Positions 11,909-23,365 of a stretch of DNA of 64,000 nt are shown here, piece by piece. Within the stretch, counting starts at the first letter, position 1, and each line of letters starts with the position of its first letter. The notes beneath the pieces are model-generated. The model saw nothing but the letters and a program-made list of their open reading frames with translations, was not told the origin of the DNA and did no database searches. The position numbers and the translations under genes are program-made. This DNA is from Mytilus galloprovincialis (lineage: Eukaryota; Mollusca; Bivalvia; Mytilida; Mytilidae), in contig NC_134843.1 in the NCBI RefSeq assembly GCF_965363235.1, positions 68,363,865 through 68,427,864 of the forward strand, read 5' to 3'.

Positions 11909-12032
11909 GGACCAGGAAACATAGAGCGCAGGCGTCGACAAACTATATATTCAAATAAGACTTGTGAAATGCCTTCACAAAGCCTTTTACAAAATCTTCG
12001 TTGTCGACGTTTGCGCTCTATGTTTCCTGTCC
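11909..12032. mobile_element. Palindromic mini-element, 124 bp
   Basis: The arms of about 31 bp (ggaccaggaaacatagagcg at 11909 and its near-inverse ending at 12032) are imperfect inverted repeats around about 60 bp of AT-rich sequence. This is typical of a very short MITE. It lies about 530 bp upstream of the first called exon of the FAMeT-domain gene. Confidence 0.65.
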
Positions 12033-12561
12033 AATAATCTATGGAAATTTACGCATTTTCATTGATTTTTTCGTAGATTCTCTTTTTTATTTAATATTTC
12101 AAAATATTGTAATGTTCAGCATATACCGCTCTTCATTGTTTCAGAAAATCTTTGTCTTCTTATCTATTGTTTATTTAATAAAATGGCCAAAAAATGATGG
12201 AAATCGTTATTTCAAAAATATTACTACTGTATTGTTTTAGTCTGATAATTTTGGGAAAATAAATAAATCTTGATGTTCTTAACAATGTTGCCCTGTCCTA
12301 TTGTTTAGCCAGTTTTTAAGTTAATGTATTATAATTCTTGCATGGTTAATTTTTCCGTCCATCCGTCCTGTCCATAATTTTGTGAATTTTATATGTCCTT
12401 TTGTATATAATGTATTAAAACAATGCTTTGTGAGCACTGGGACACTTAATTTCTACCTTAAGAATGTCGTATTTTTGAAATTTCTAGAAAACAAAAGAGT
12501 AAAGACAGTCTTTTTACATGTTTCATGTGCTTTTTACTGATTTATAATATTCCAGGGCATA

Positions 12562-12796
12562 ATGAGTATACTATTGCTGATCTCTCTGCTCGGTCTGTTC
12601 GGTGCTGTGCTAGGTTTACATTGTCCTACCAACATCTCTAAGAAAGATTTTGAGAAAACAAGGACTGCATTAAAAAGCTTAGAAAGCTATTTGTCTAACA
12701 CTGTCAGCACACTTAAAGGTCAAATCAACACCATACACGCCAAAGTGAAACAACTTGATAAAGATATGCTTTCAATACCTACAGATGATTCTAAAG
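12562..12796 (+). CDS. FAMeT gene exon 1: signal peptide and coiled coil
   Basis: It begins MSILLLISLLGLFGAVLG, a classical secretory signal, followed by LHCP. A Lys/Leu-rich segment (residues about 27-72) with Leu spacing then suggests a short oligomerising coiled coil. The exon ends after the first base of a codon (phase 1) at a GTGAG donor. The acceptor-like tattccag ends 7 bases before the ATG. Confidence 0.75.
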
Positions 12797-15700
12797 GTGA
12801 GAATGTTTCGTTTATACTAGGGATATGCAAAAGTTTGTCATTTTGACGACTGTTAAAAGTTCCATAATTTTGTAAAGACAAAAACATAATTTTATTTGTT
12901 TATACTCCAAAGCGAGTATAGTTTCAAAACATAATTTTATTTGTTTATACTCCAAAGCGAGTATAGTTTCACAAATACCATAAACAGTGTATTTTAAAAA
13001 CTGTGGCATGTAGAATATTACCTTTTATAAATCTGACCGTTACAGGCGTGTAACTGTTAAATGACAAATCTTAAATTACCAAAAATATCAAACGATATTT
13101 TTGGAATAACGCCACCACAAAATTTTGAAATTAATCTTCTATCAATCATAATGTCCTTTTCATGTTTTCGGAGGTTGGTTAAGCAAATTTGAGTTTATAG
13201 GAATTATTCATGGGTAAACCATGTCTACGACGGGTTTACAATACTATACTTATAAGTATATGCTGAAAGGAGATGAATAACACATTATTTTCCCATACTG
13301 AAAAAATTAAAATAAACCACATTTTACTTAAAGTATAATACAACAAAGCACTCACTGCAAAGCTTGTAAAATAGTTAAAACTTGGTACAATTAAGCATCG
13401 AGGAGGAGGAGAAGAGACATCCGGACAACATGACGAAAAGAAAACTACAAAAAGTCAATAAAACCGGAAAATAACAGCAATACTTATATAAACGAATTAT
13501 GATAGTGTCATCATAAGGAATTCCAATAATAGGTTATTTCTAATCATTTATTTAAAGAAGGTTTCGAATATTTATAAAATTCATGAACGAATTCTTAGGG
13601 AATATTGGTATATACAAAATTATTCAATAAATTCAAAACTTCTCATACGATCAACAACTCCTATTTTAATAACGTTTTATTGTCATTTTATATTTACAGA
13701 TTGCCAGGAACCAATAATAAAAACCCCGAACCTTTATAAATACATACCCCTGACAGACAATGGCATTGCTATGGGAAATCCAGTTCGACAAAGTATTAGG
13801 TTTAAAGTAAAAGCCAACAACGATGCACACGTTGCTTTGATGTCTTCAAATAATCCAAACGATCCTCTTTATGAGATAGTATTGGGTGGTTGGGGTAACA
13901 CACAGTCTGTCATCCGTGACAGGAAACAGGGTGGTCAATTGGCAGTGTATCGTGGACGAGTGCTAAATTCACATGAGTTTAGAACATTTACCATTAAATG
14001 GAGCAATGCACGTATTAGAGTAGAAGACGAATCGGGAAAGAAACTCATGGAATGGACTGATACCACAAACCCATACACAATCAGAAATATTGGAATTAGT
14101 ACGGGATGGGGTTCGACTGGAATATGGTCATTCCCATGTCAAGGTACATACTTTTGTTTTATATTTAAGATAGAGAAAAATTGTGCCATTGTCATTGTGT
14201 ATGTTTTCGTTGTGTATGTATTCGTTGTCGTATATCTGTAAGTCAGTCATTATTTTTCTTCTTCGTAAAACGGAAATCAAAGCACTATAATAAATTTAAA
14301 TCGAATAAAACTATTGTACTGTACAATTGAATTGGCGATAAAATCAGAGTATTACATGGCATTTTCATATCAGCCCAAGGTTCAATATTAGGCTAAGAGC
14401 CGAAGGCACGAGGGCTAATAATATATCTGATACGAACAATGACATGTTCTGATCATTTTTCATATGCTTCAACAATGGAGAAAAATGACAGTTTAATGTA
14501 TTTAGCCTTTAGTGGTACTCACGTAGAAGTGAAAAGTCTACGGACGTCAATTGTATTACATCCGATATGAAATCTTTCGAGCATATGCTGCACGCAACAG
14601 AAGAAAAACAGAGCAGCATGGTACATTTTTTTTATATTGAAGATAAAAAAAATCAACAAAACATAAAGAACACTGTTTGGAAAAGTTAATATTAATGTTT
14701 TGTAGAGTAACTTTCTAAATTAAGCTGGAAACTTTTGAAATTGTTTTTTGTATCATTTTTTTTTAAATTGTTTTGTATTTTACATAATATGTTTTATATT
14801 GCAAATAGTTGCTTTATTTCCTAAATATAATTACACAGCTTTAATTTGTACAATGTCAATTTCATCATGGGGCATTGTTTCCACAATTAGGGGTTCATTA
14901 AGGGATAAAAATAAATTTAAAATTTGTGTTACAATTTGGATAATTGTCAATGTATTAATTTAAGTTGCAGTATAAAACCAATAATAAGTCAATGCAATAA
15001 CAATATATTTGTGTTTTGCACAAAACTTCGGAATGGTTCGGTAAAACCTCACCCTTCCTCAGTTTCTCAGCCTCATACAAAAAAGTAAAAAAATGTCTGA
15101 CATTGATCTTATATTTAGGAGATAACTGTATTGTATTTTAAGCTCCGACGGCATCAATTGGGGATTTGATGGTTGCAAATTAAGTAAACGGGTATTTGCG
15201 ACCATCAAATCCCAAACTGATGCCGTCGGAGCTTTAAATGCAATATTGTTATCTCCATTCTAATGAAACTGACAGAAAACAACGTTAAAACATGTTATTA
15301 AAATCTGTCATATGGCGTCTGCGCTTGCGCGTACGTCCCATAGCATCAATTCTCAATTGATGCCATGTAAAAAAGTGACGTTATCCAATCAAAATGAACG
15401 TTACAAACGTTGTTGCATTAGAATGTTCATTTTATTGTATCGTAATAATTGTTTTGCACCCTTCTTTAGTTGTAATATTTTACACTGAAAACGTACCATT
15501 CAGGTGTATTTCCGGAATTTGCCGAGTATCGGCGGAATGCCATGCGAATTGTTAACAATACGTTAAGCCATGTGATAAAAGTTGAAGCATGTGATAAATT
15601 TTTCGTATTATACCGCTTAACACCATTTTGGAAACATATGAAATTCACATAAATTTAATGCTAGCATCATACTGTAAAAATTATATGTTATTTACTCTAA

Positions 15701-18700
15701 GTATATGATAAAGTAAAAAATAGTTATGATATTTCTATACATGGAGTTATAACATTGTTTGTCATGCTGATGAAATTTCGTTTGGTACGTTTTTACAGAA
15801 AATAATTATTAACCTGTTTTGTCACTGTATATATTAAATTATGCAAATATATTTAATAATTTCTAGTTCTGCTAATTCAAAACTACGCATGCTATCCAGA
15901 ACTCCTACTTTGATAAATTTATATTGTCATTCTATATTTACAGATTGTCAGGAACCTATAATAAAGACCCCGAACCTTTATAAATACATACCCCTGACAG
16001 ACAATGGCATTGATATGGGAAATCCAGTTCGACAAAGTATTAGGTTTAAAGTAAAAGCCAACAACGATGCACACGTTGCTTTGATGTCTTCAAATAATCC
16101 AAACGATCCTCTTTATGAGATAGTATTGGGTGGTTGGGGTAACAAACAGTCGGTCATCCGTGACAGGAAACAGGGTGGTCAATTGGCAGTGTATCGTGGA
16201 AGAGTGCTCAATTCAAATGAGTTTAGAACATTTACCATTAAATGGAGCAATGCACGTATTAGAGTAGAAGACGAATCGGGAAAGAAACTCATAGAATGGA
16301 CTGATACCACAAACCCATACACAATCAGAAATATTGGAATTAGTACGGGATGGGGTTCGACTGGAATATGGTCATTCCCATGTCAAGGTACATACTTTTA
16401 TTTTATATTTAAGATAGAGAAAAATTGTGCCATTGTCATTGTGTATGTTTTCGTTGTGTATGTATTCGTTGTGTATGTATTCATTGTCGTAAGTCTGTAA
16501 GTCAGTCATTATTTTTCTTCTTCGTAAAACGGAAATCAAAGCACTATAATAAATTTAAATCGAATAAAACTATTGTACTGTACAATTAAATTGACGATAA
16601 AAGCAGATTATTACATGGCATTTTCATATCAGATGTATTATCAGCCCAAGGTTCAATATTAGGCTAAGAGCCGAAGGCACGAGGGCTAATAATATATCTG
16701 ATACGAAAAATGACATGTTCTGATCATTTTTCATATGCTTGAACAATGGAGAAAAATAACAGTTTATTGTATTGAGCCTTTAGTGGTACTCACGTAGAAG
16801 TGAAAAGTCTACGGACGTCAATTGTAGTACATCCGATATGAAATCTTTCGAGCATATGCCGGACGCAACAGAAGAAAAACAGAGCAGCATGATACATTTT
16901 GTTATATTGAAGATAAAAATAAATCAACAAAACATAAAAAACACTGTTTGGAAAAGTTAATATTAATGTTTTGTAGAGTAACTTTCTAAATTAAGCTGGA
17001 AACTTTTGAAATTGTTTTTATTGTATCATTTTTTTTTAAAAATTGTTTTGTATTTTACATAATACGTTTTATATTGCAAATAGTTGCTTTATTTCTTATA
17101 ATGACACAGCTTTAATTTGTACAATGTCAATTTCATCATGGGGCATTGTTTCAACAATCAGGGGTTCATTAAGGGATGAAAATAAATTTAAAATTTGTGT
17201 TACAATTGTATAATTGTCAACATGGTCAATTTATTAATTTAAGTTGCAGTATAAAACCAATAATAAGTCAATGCCATAAAAATATATTTGTTTTTTTGTA
17301 TTCGGCACAAAACTTCGGAAAGGCTCGGCAAAACCCCACCCTTCCTCAGTTTCTCAGCCTCATGCAAAAAAGTTAATATTTTTCTGACATTGATCTTATA
17401 TTTAGGAGATAATTATATTGTATTTTAAGCTCCGACGGCATTAATTGGGGATTTGATGGTCGCAAATTAAGTAAACGGGTATTTACAGAAAACAACGTTA
17501 AAACATGTAATTAAAATCTGTCATATGCCGTCTGCACTTGCGAGTATGTCCCATAGCATCAATTATCAATTGATGCTATGTAAAAAAAGTGACGTTATCC
17601 AATCAAAATGAACGTTACAAACTTGGTACAATTAAGCACCGAGGAGGAGGAGAAGAGACATCCGGACAACATGACGAAAAGAAAACTACAAAAAGTCAAT
17701 AAAACCGGAAAATAACAGCAATACTTATTTAAACGAATTATGATAGTGTCATCATAAGAAATTCCAATAATAGGTTATTTCTAATCATTTATTTGAAGAA
17801 GGTTTCAAATATTTATAAAATTCATGAACGAATTCTTAGGGAATATTGATACATACAAAATTATTCAATAAATTCAAAACTTCTCATACGATCAACAACT
17901 CCTATTTTAATAACGTTTTATTGTCATTTTATATTTACAGATTGCCAGGGACCAATAATAAAAACCCCGAACCTTTATAAATACATACCCCTGACAGACA
18001 ATGGCATTGCTATGGGAAATCCAGTTCGACAAAGTATTAGGTTTAAAGTAAAAGCCAACAACGATGCACACGTTGCTTTGATGTCTTCAAATACTCCAAA
18101 CGATCCTCTTTATGAGATAGTATTGGGTAGTTGGGGTAACAAACAGTCGGTCATCCGTGACAGGAAACAGGGTGGTCAATTGGCAGTGTATCGTGGACGA
18201 GTGCTCAATTCAAATGAGTTTAGAACATTTACCATTAAATGGAGCAATGCACGTATTAGAGTAGAAGACGAATCGGGAAAGAAACTTATGGAATGGACTG
18301 ATACCACAAACCCATACACAATCAGAAATATTGGAATTAGTACGGGATGGGGTTCAACTGGAATATGGTCATTCCCATGTCAAGGTACCTATATATATCG
18401 TCCTTTTCTTTTTTTTTTGTGCATAAAGATGTAGCGACATTCATTCTTTCAGTATTCATTTTCATTCGACCTATGGTCGGTCAGTAATTTCATCAAATGG
18501 ATAAAATTTATCAAACATTATATGAAATAACGAAGTGAAAATATTTGTTATAAAGATATATACCATTGACGGTAAAGTTAAATATTGTGTTCTGATATTT
18601 ATCAAAATTAAGTTTAAGTATAGTTTACCACGCAGGTTGAAATGAGATTAATAGTTTCTAAACTGGTATCAAAACTATTTATAATAAATATAATACTTTT

Positions 18701-18984
18701 AATTGTACAAATTTCTGTGTTCTACGGTTATTCCAGAGGTATATTTTGTGTCATTTTTCTCTAGTCCCATCTGCATTAACAAAAAAACGATATTAGACAA
18801 GTTAACATACTACACTCATTCATTGTAATAAAATCCTGAAGTGTTGTATTTTAAAATAAATGAACAGCAAAATGCAGAAAAACTTGTAATTTTCTGAAAT
18901 ATAAAATGTATGTGAAATTTTATCTAGTTCCTGCCATGACTTAAAACTTTTCCAGGTAAACAGGTTCGCCTTTACCTGGAGTAA
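12562..18984 (+). CDS. Secreted protein with three tandem FAMeT (Methyltransf_FA-type) domains
   Basis: The proposed CDS is join(12562..12796, 13700..14143, 15944..16387, 17941..18384, 18956..18984), 531 residues. Exon 1 gives a signal peptide (about residues 1-19) and a short heptad-like coiled coil. Each 444-bp exon encodes 148 residues matching the domain first named for farnesoic acid O-methyltransferase (Pfam Methyltransf_FA). Its signature is YEIVLGGWGN, then SVIRD, EFRTFTIKW and a GWGSTGIWSF end. In other animals this domain occurs in many non-enzymatic secreted proteins, so no methyltransferase activity should be assumed. All internal junctions are phase 1 with AG/GT borders. The last exon, PCQG followed by KQVRLYLE and a stop, is inferred from a ttttccag acceptor in the right phase. 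The ATG follows another probable acceptor (tattccag), suggesting a 5' UTR exon upstream. The protein could instead be made with only one or two domain exons. Confidence 0.7.
12881..12970. repeat. Exact 45-bp tandem duplication in intron 1
   Basis: Two adjacent identical copies (12881-12925 and 12926-12970) begin aaaacataattttatttg. There is no sign of a coding role. Confidence 0.9.
13700..14143 (+). CDS. FAMeT domain exon, copy 1
   Basis: This 148-codon exon has an atttacag acceptor and a gtacat donor, phase 1 at both ends. Relative to the other copies it carries A at the IAMGNP position, T in GNTQ and H in NSHEF. If the following intron is retained, translation continues through a hydrophobic tail to a stop at 14239-14241. 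Confidence 0.85.
15118..15256. mobile_element. Palindromic MITE in the intron after FAMeT exon 1
   Basis: The two 63-bp arms (15118-15180 and 15194-15256) are inverted copies, each containing ctccgacggcat, with a 13-bp loop. The same element occurs at 46847-46964, and a half copy sits at the equivalent intron position 17404-17484. Confidence 0.75.
15944..16387 (+). CDS. FAMeT domain exon, copy 2
   Basis: This has the same length, phases and splice borders as copy 1. It differs by D for A before MGNP, K for T in GNKQ, N for H in NSNEF, and I for M in KKLIEW. The upstream intron is clearly more diverged from copies 1 and 3 than the exon itself, so a conversion or duplication boundary lies near the 5' edge of the exon. 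Confidence 0.85.
17404..17484. mobile_element. Half copy of the palindromic MITE
   Basis: This is the left arm and loop of the element at 15118-15256. The whole right arm is missing and the sequence resumes at acagaaaacaacg, as it does past the intact copy. This is an arm deletion, the usual fate of a hairpin-forming palindrome. Confidence 0.75.
17941..18384 (+). CDS. FAMeT domain exon, copy 3
   Basis: This is the same 444-bp phase 1-1 exon with T for N in SSNTPND and S for G in VLGSWGN. The 320 bp upstream match copy 1 almost exactly. Similarity to the other copies stops at the donor site, where a different intron begins. The glycine lost in VLGSWGN is in the most conserved stretch of the domain and may matter. 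Confidence 0.85.
18956..18984 (+). CDS. Probable terminal exon of the FAMeT gene
   Basis: The acceptor acttttccag ends at 18955. The following bases, joined in phase 1 to any of the three domain exons, give GKQVRLYLE then TAA. An AATAAA lies at 19164-19169. The exon is very short, so the call rests only on phase, acceptor quality and position. The alternative is read-through into the intron after copy 3 with a stop near 18432. Confidence 0.45.
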
Positions 18985-18997
18985 AATTTGTGGTGTA

Positions 18998-19330
18998 ACA
19001 TAGTTATCAAAGGTACCAAGATTATAATCTAATACGCCAGACGCGCGTTTCGTCTAATTAAGACTCATCAGTGACGCTCATATCAAAAGAGTTAAAAGGC
19101 CAAACAAGTACAAAGTTGTCGAGCATTGAGGACCCAAAATTCCTAAAAGTTGTGCCAATTACGAATAAAGTAATCTTCTCCTTGGGTAAGAAAATCCTTA
19201 GTATTTCGTAAATTTCAAAGTTTTTTAAACAGCAAATTTATTAAAGTGACTATATAAAAACAGCCATATTAGACAAAAGGTTATTACGAATGTTAACCTG
19301 TGATATAAATGCTCCTCGACATTTATATTT
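18998..19330. repeat. Dispersed repeat, gcgcgtttcgtct family
   Basis: It contains atagttatcaaaggtacca, then acgccagacgcgcgtttcgt and a conserved tail with gtacaaagttgt and gttgtgccaa. Related copies are at 42517-42740 and a fragment at about 50727-50765. I recognise this from memory as very common in Mytilus DNA. It may supply the 3' UTR and AATAAA of the FAMeT-domain gene. Confidence 0.7.
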
Positions 19331-20904
19331 GTCCACGGTGAAATACCAGAACTGAACATCTATCATCTTTATTATTCAATATTAAGACTTCGCACGGAAA
19401 ATCCGATTAACTGCTTTTGTTAAAAATCAAGATCAAGTTTCTTTAAAATTGTTATACCTAGATGTGATGCTGATAGTTATATCCAAGGACACATTTAAAC
19501 AGGTATATTGGACAGTTCTATCATAGAACACTTCGATTACAGTTTATTCTCACGGTTGTAAAAATAGTTTAGATCGAAACTGCACGACATCTTTATGGTT
19601 CATTTACCCTGATTCTACATGTGTTTATTTATTTTTTTTGTAGCTTCTGATTCAGAATAAGAAGAACCGGTATGACACGACAATGACAACTACTGTTCAA
19701 GAATTTTAATTTAAGGATCATTCTGTATTGAAGATAATCAGATGTACAAATTTGTTCAAATAAAATTCTTCTGCAACAGTGTATATTCATGTTGTTTTGT
19801 CTACCTCCGATATATTTCATATCCTTTTGTCGATTTGTTCGTTTGTTTGTCCGACAAACATTTCCTTCACAATTGTCTCACCTACTACAGCATAGAATTA
19901 CTTCAATTAATTTGAGCAGCTTGGCAGTGACTATTTGTAAAGCGAGGGAATTTTATGATCCGTCGGATGCCTGTTTTCTACTTTTACTTCTATGTTAAGT
20001 AATTAGTTTGACTGTTAGGAAGTACAATGTACAAAACGTATAAAAGTGTGAGGTCTATTTGGGTCCGCCTGACGGTCACTTCCTGTTTATCGTTACTTTG
20101 AACTTTCATCATGCTGAATGTACTTACAATGTTTCGTCAGTAGCACATTTCTCTACAAGTACAAGACTTCATGTTCGGTCAGCAGCTAGAAAGTGACGAG
20201 TCATGGTTTTGTCACACTTTTCTCTTCTTTTAGCGAAAATAGTATGTTCATGTTATTACATAGGTCCACATGTTGTCAATCAAGAGCTGTAATGTTCAAT
20301 GTTTAGTAAATTTTCTGATATTTTATATTACCAAGTTTAAAAGCTATCTTATTAATCAGAACCTACTTATATTAAAATTCCACTGGAACTAGTCTAGTGT
20401 GTTATTTCAATAAAAAAAACCTTTTTGTCATTACTGATATACGTAACATGTGTATTGAGATTCATTCACTTTACAAACAAATCTCTTCAAGAGTTTGTGT
20501 TAATTTCCTTTGAAAAACACTCAATCACAAGTATGTTGGTACTAGCAAGAAAAGGATGAGTGTCTTATATGCAGGTATGCATATACCAAAAATTAGTAAC
20601 TTTGGATACGGTGTTTTTCCACTGGTACTGTATGGGAATGAATACGCATAGTACTTCATAACACTTCTATAGTATTTTATTCATTCAGATATACCTATTT
20701 ATCCATCTTCTTATCTGAAAATTCGTATTCGAGACAAAATTTACAAAAATAATCAAGGCTGTCTTATATATACCAATACAGATTTTGTATCTTCAACTTG
20801 TATCAGAATACTACATATTTTCCTTTCGATATAGTAACTTCAATATAAAAATAAGATTCTATGGTATAACAGCAAATTAGACATTATACACCAAAGTACA
20901 AATG
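19331..20904. other. Intergenic, nothing recognised
   Basis: I see no convincing exon, tandem repeat or inverted repeat. Short open frames here lack splice signals or similarity that would support them. Confidence 0.4.
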
Positions 20905-21260
20905 AAGCGGATACACGCATTTAAGGCAACCGTATGGCCTTCATAAATAAAAAAAAAAACATATTGTATTGTCGACTCTAAAATGGCCCGACATTAAAAA
21001 AAATATTAAACAATTAAAATGAGAAAACTAACAGACTTTTTGATAACAATTTACGAAAACAAATATGAAGAACATCAACGAACAACAACCACTGACATGA
21101 ATTCTCAATATAGGTGCAAGCATATAAAGAATGTGGCGGAGTTAAACATATTTGTGAGTGCTCAACCTTCCCCTTAATTGGGACCGTGATATAATAGCGA
21201 AACATAAGAACAAACTATGAAAATCAATTGATTACTCGTCAGATCGATACAAAGAAGAAA
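20905..21260 (+). repeat. Degenerate dispersed repeat, atgtggtat family (3' part)
   Basis: It contains gaatgtggcggagttaaaca and ataagaacaaactatgaaaa, hallmarks of the interior and 3' part of the repeat whose 5' end begins aagatgtggtatgattgcc (see 49614 and 63411). The copy is decayed. Confidence 0.6.
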
Positions 21261-22494
21261 AAAAATCAAACAAAAAAAAAAAACAGACCTAACGTGGCAG
21301 GTAATATAACATCTATCATCCATAACAATAAAAAGAAGACACCAAGTACAGTTATCAGAGCACTCGCAAATACTCACAGCTAGATCAAAGTCAATAATAA
21401 CTAATACCAAAATCAAATACTAACATATCAATCAGAACACACCCAGTATCTCATAAGAAGTCATTAACAGTCACGGCTTCGGTAACGAACATTACTAGGG
21501 TGTGAAATTCTGTTTGAAATAAGTATTGGTATAGTCAAACTTGCAAATTAAATATTTGTATCTATGGAAGCATTCGGCAAAGGTTTTAAGCAATATGTGT
21601 TGTTAATGAAATATATGTTCTCTGCAAATGATGGCCAAAAATTGATCACGGATTTAAGTTTTCTTGGTTTCTTCTGAATTTCCTATTGTGAAGTCATACA
21701 AAAGGCATCTATGCTTGATCACGGCACATATAAAGAACGCAACTTTCTGCAAATCTTTGAAAGGGAAGAATAAAAATCACAAATCCGGCTATAATATAAT
21801 AGCTATAAAAAATAGATTCCATCACTGCGATTTCAACTTCAACATGTGAAACGCTTTATAAGCTTTTTAATAACTTTCTTATGAGCAGCAACCCTCTATC
21901 AAGTCATGATAGGAAATACAAGCACAGAAATATCGTATCAATTGGGAGATATATACGTCTGCTACAATGTTGCTACCTAGAAATGGAAATTTCACAATTG
22001 GGAAACTGAAATCATCTCTTTCGTCCTAAAGTTTTGTTCTCAACCGACCCTCATTGTCAATTTATAGGATGTATATGTAAGTCAAAATATGAGGCCGACT
22101 AAACTGTATATGTTGTATCCTTTATCTCTAGTTCGATGGGATAGATACATAATAGTCATCAAATTGTGAATTATTTACCATCATCTATTCAGCGGGAGAA
22201 GTGATCTGCAATATTAGCCGTATCTATAATCAGAATGAGTTCAGAATAGATATCAGTCTTCTATGTAATGATCTATGTTCATTTTCACATGATAAACCAT
22301 AATGTTTCTTAATATTAGACATCTCGCTTTTGCTCGGTATAAATATATCTACAACTATTATACCTACACATGTAAAAATTAGTATAGTGGAGCATGACAA
22401 TGAATAACCATTTCTTTAACAAAGCATCGAACATAATAAACTTTTAGATCTCGAAAACTGGAAAGCACATTTTTCTTCGGAATCGTTAATTAAA
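21261..22494. other. Intergenic, nothing recognised
   Basis: This is AT-rich sequence with no supported gene or repeat. Confidence 0.35.
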
Positions 22495-23020
22495 TTGAGA
22501 ATGGAAATTGGGAATGTGTCAATGAGACAATAACCTGTCAAAGGAGCAAAAAACAGTCAAAGGCCAGCAATAGGTCTTCTACACCGGAGGCGTGCTTCAG
22601 CTGACCTTTTTAACAAAATTATGTACTAGTTCAGTCATGTAATGAACGTGATACTTAACTCCGATAAATATAAAACAAATTTTTAAAATCAGACAGGACT
22701 AACAAAGGCCAGATGCTCCCGACTTGGTACGGGCGCAAAATGCGGCGGAGTTCAACGTGTTTTTGAAATCTCAAATCTCCCCTCATACCTCTAGCCAATG
22801 TAGAGAAGAAAAATAACACACAGGAATACGCACAGTAAAACTAAGGTAACAAAAGAGACTAAACAAAATGACAATGATACATGCATTAACAAAGGAATAC
22901 TAGCAGTAACTGACATGCCAGCTCAAAATCCTAATCAAACTGATTGAAATATTATGTCCTCATCATATGAATAGCAAGAACAATCCCATTTGTTAGTGGT
23001 TTAGTACAATTCCATCATGA
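22495..23020 (-). mobile_element. 3' end of a reverse-transcriptase retroelement, copy A
   Basis: On the minus strand this ends with the reverse complement of attgagaatggaaattggg. It shares landmarks with 32923-33480 and, inverted, with 62262-63003: acacaccgga-type stretch, gggcgcaaaatgcgg, tgacatgccagctc and tcatcatatgaata. It is 5'-truncated and holds only the 3' untranslated part. Confidence 0.65.
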
Positions 23021-23089
23021 AATATGACAGATCAACTTTTGATTCGTATTTTTTTAAATGATAAAGATAACTCAAGAATACACATTCAT

Positions 23090-23365
23090 AAAAGAGGGGC
23101 GAAAGACACCAGAGGGACAGTCAACCACATCGATCGAAAACAAACTGACAACGCAATGGGTAAATTTGTTTTAAAAATCCAGATAGACAGACAGATAGAT
23201 AGACAAATAATAGTACACTTGACACAACATAGAAAACTTAAGACGAAGCCACATGAGCCCAACCAAAAACTGGTGGTGATCTCATGTGCTCCGATATGGT
23301 GGATAGATTCTGTTCAACATGTGGCACCCGTCGTGTTGCTTATGTTATTACAAACCGGGTAAATA
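23090..23365 (-). repeat. Dispersed repeat, catcacccccagttttt family
   Basis: This is the reverse orientation of the repeat seen at about 29930-30140 and 32660-32890. Shared landmarks are accaaaaactggtggtgatc (reverse) and agacaccagagggacag. A short GATA/GACA microsatellite (23181-23206) lies inside. Confidence 0.6.

Larger units (their letters stand above)
13382..15416 (+). repeat. Duplication unit around FAMeT exon copy 1
   Basis: The upstream intron and exon (13382-14143) are repeated almost exactly at 17621-18384. The exon and downstream intron (14144-15416) are repeated at 16388-17620. Copy 3 therefore joins directly to the end of the copy-2 intron at about 17620, with the shared sequence gaacgttacaaac at the junction. 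This pattern fits unequal exchange over a 4.24-kb unit followed by loss beyond copy 3. Confidence 0.8.
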
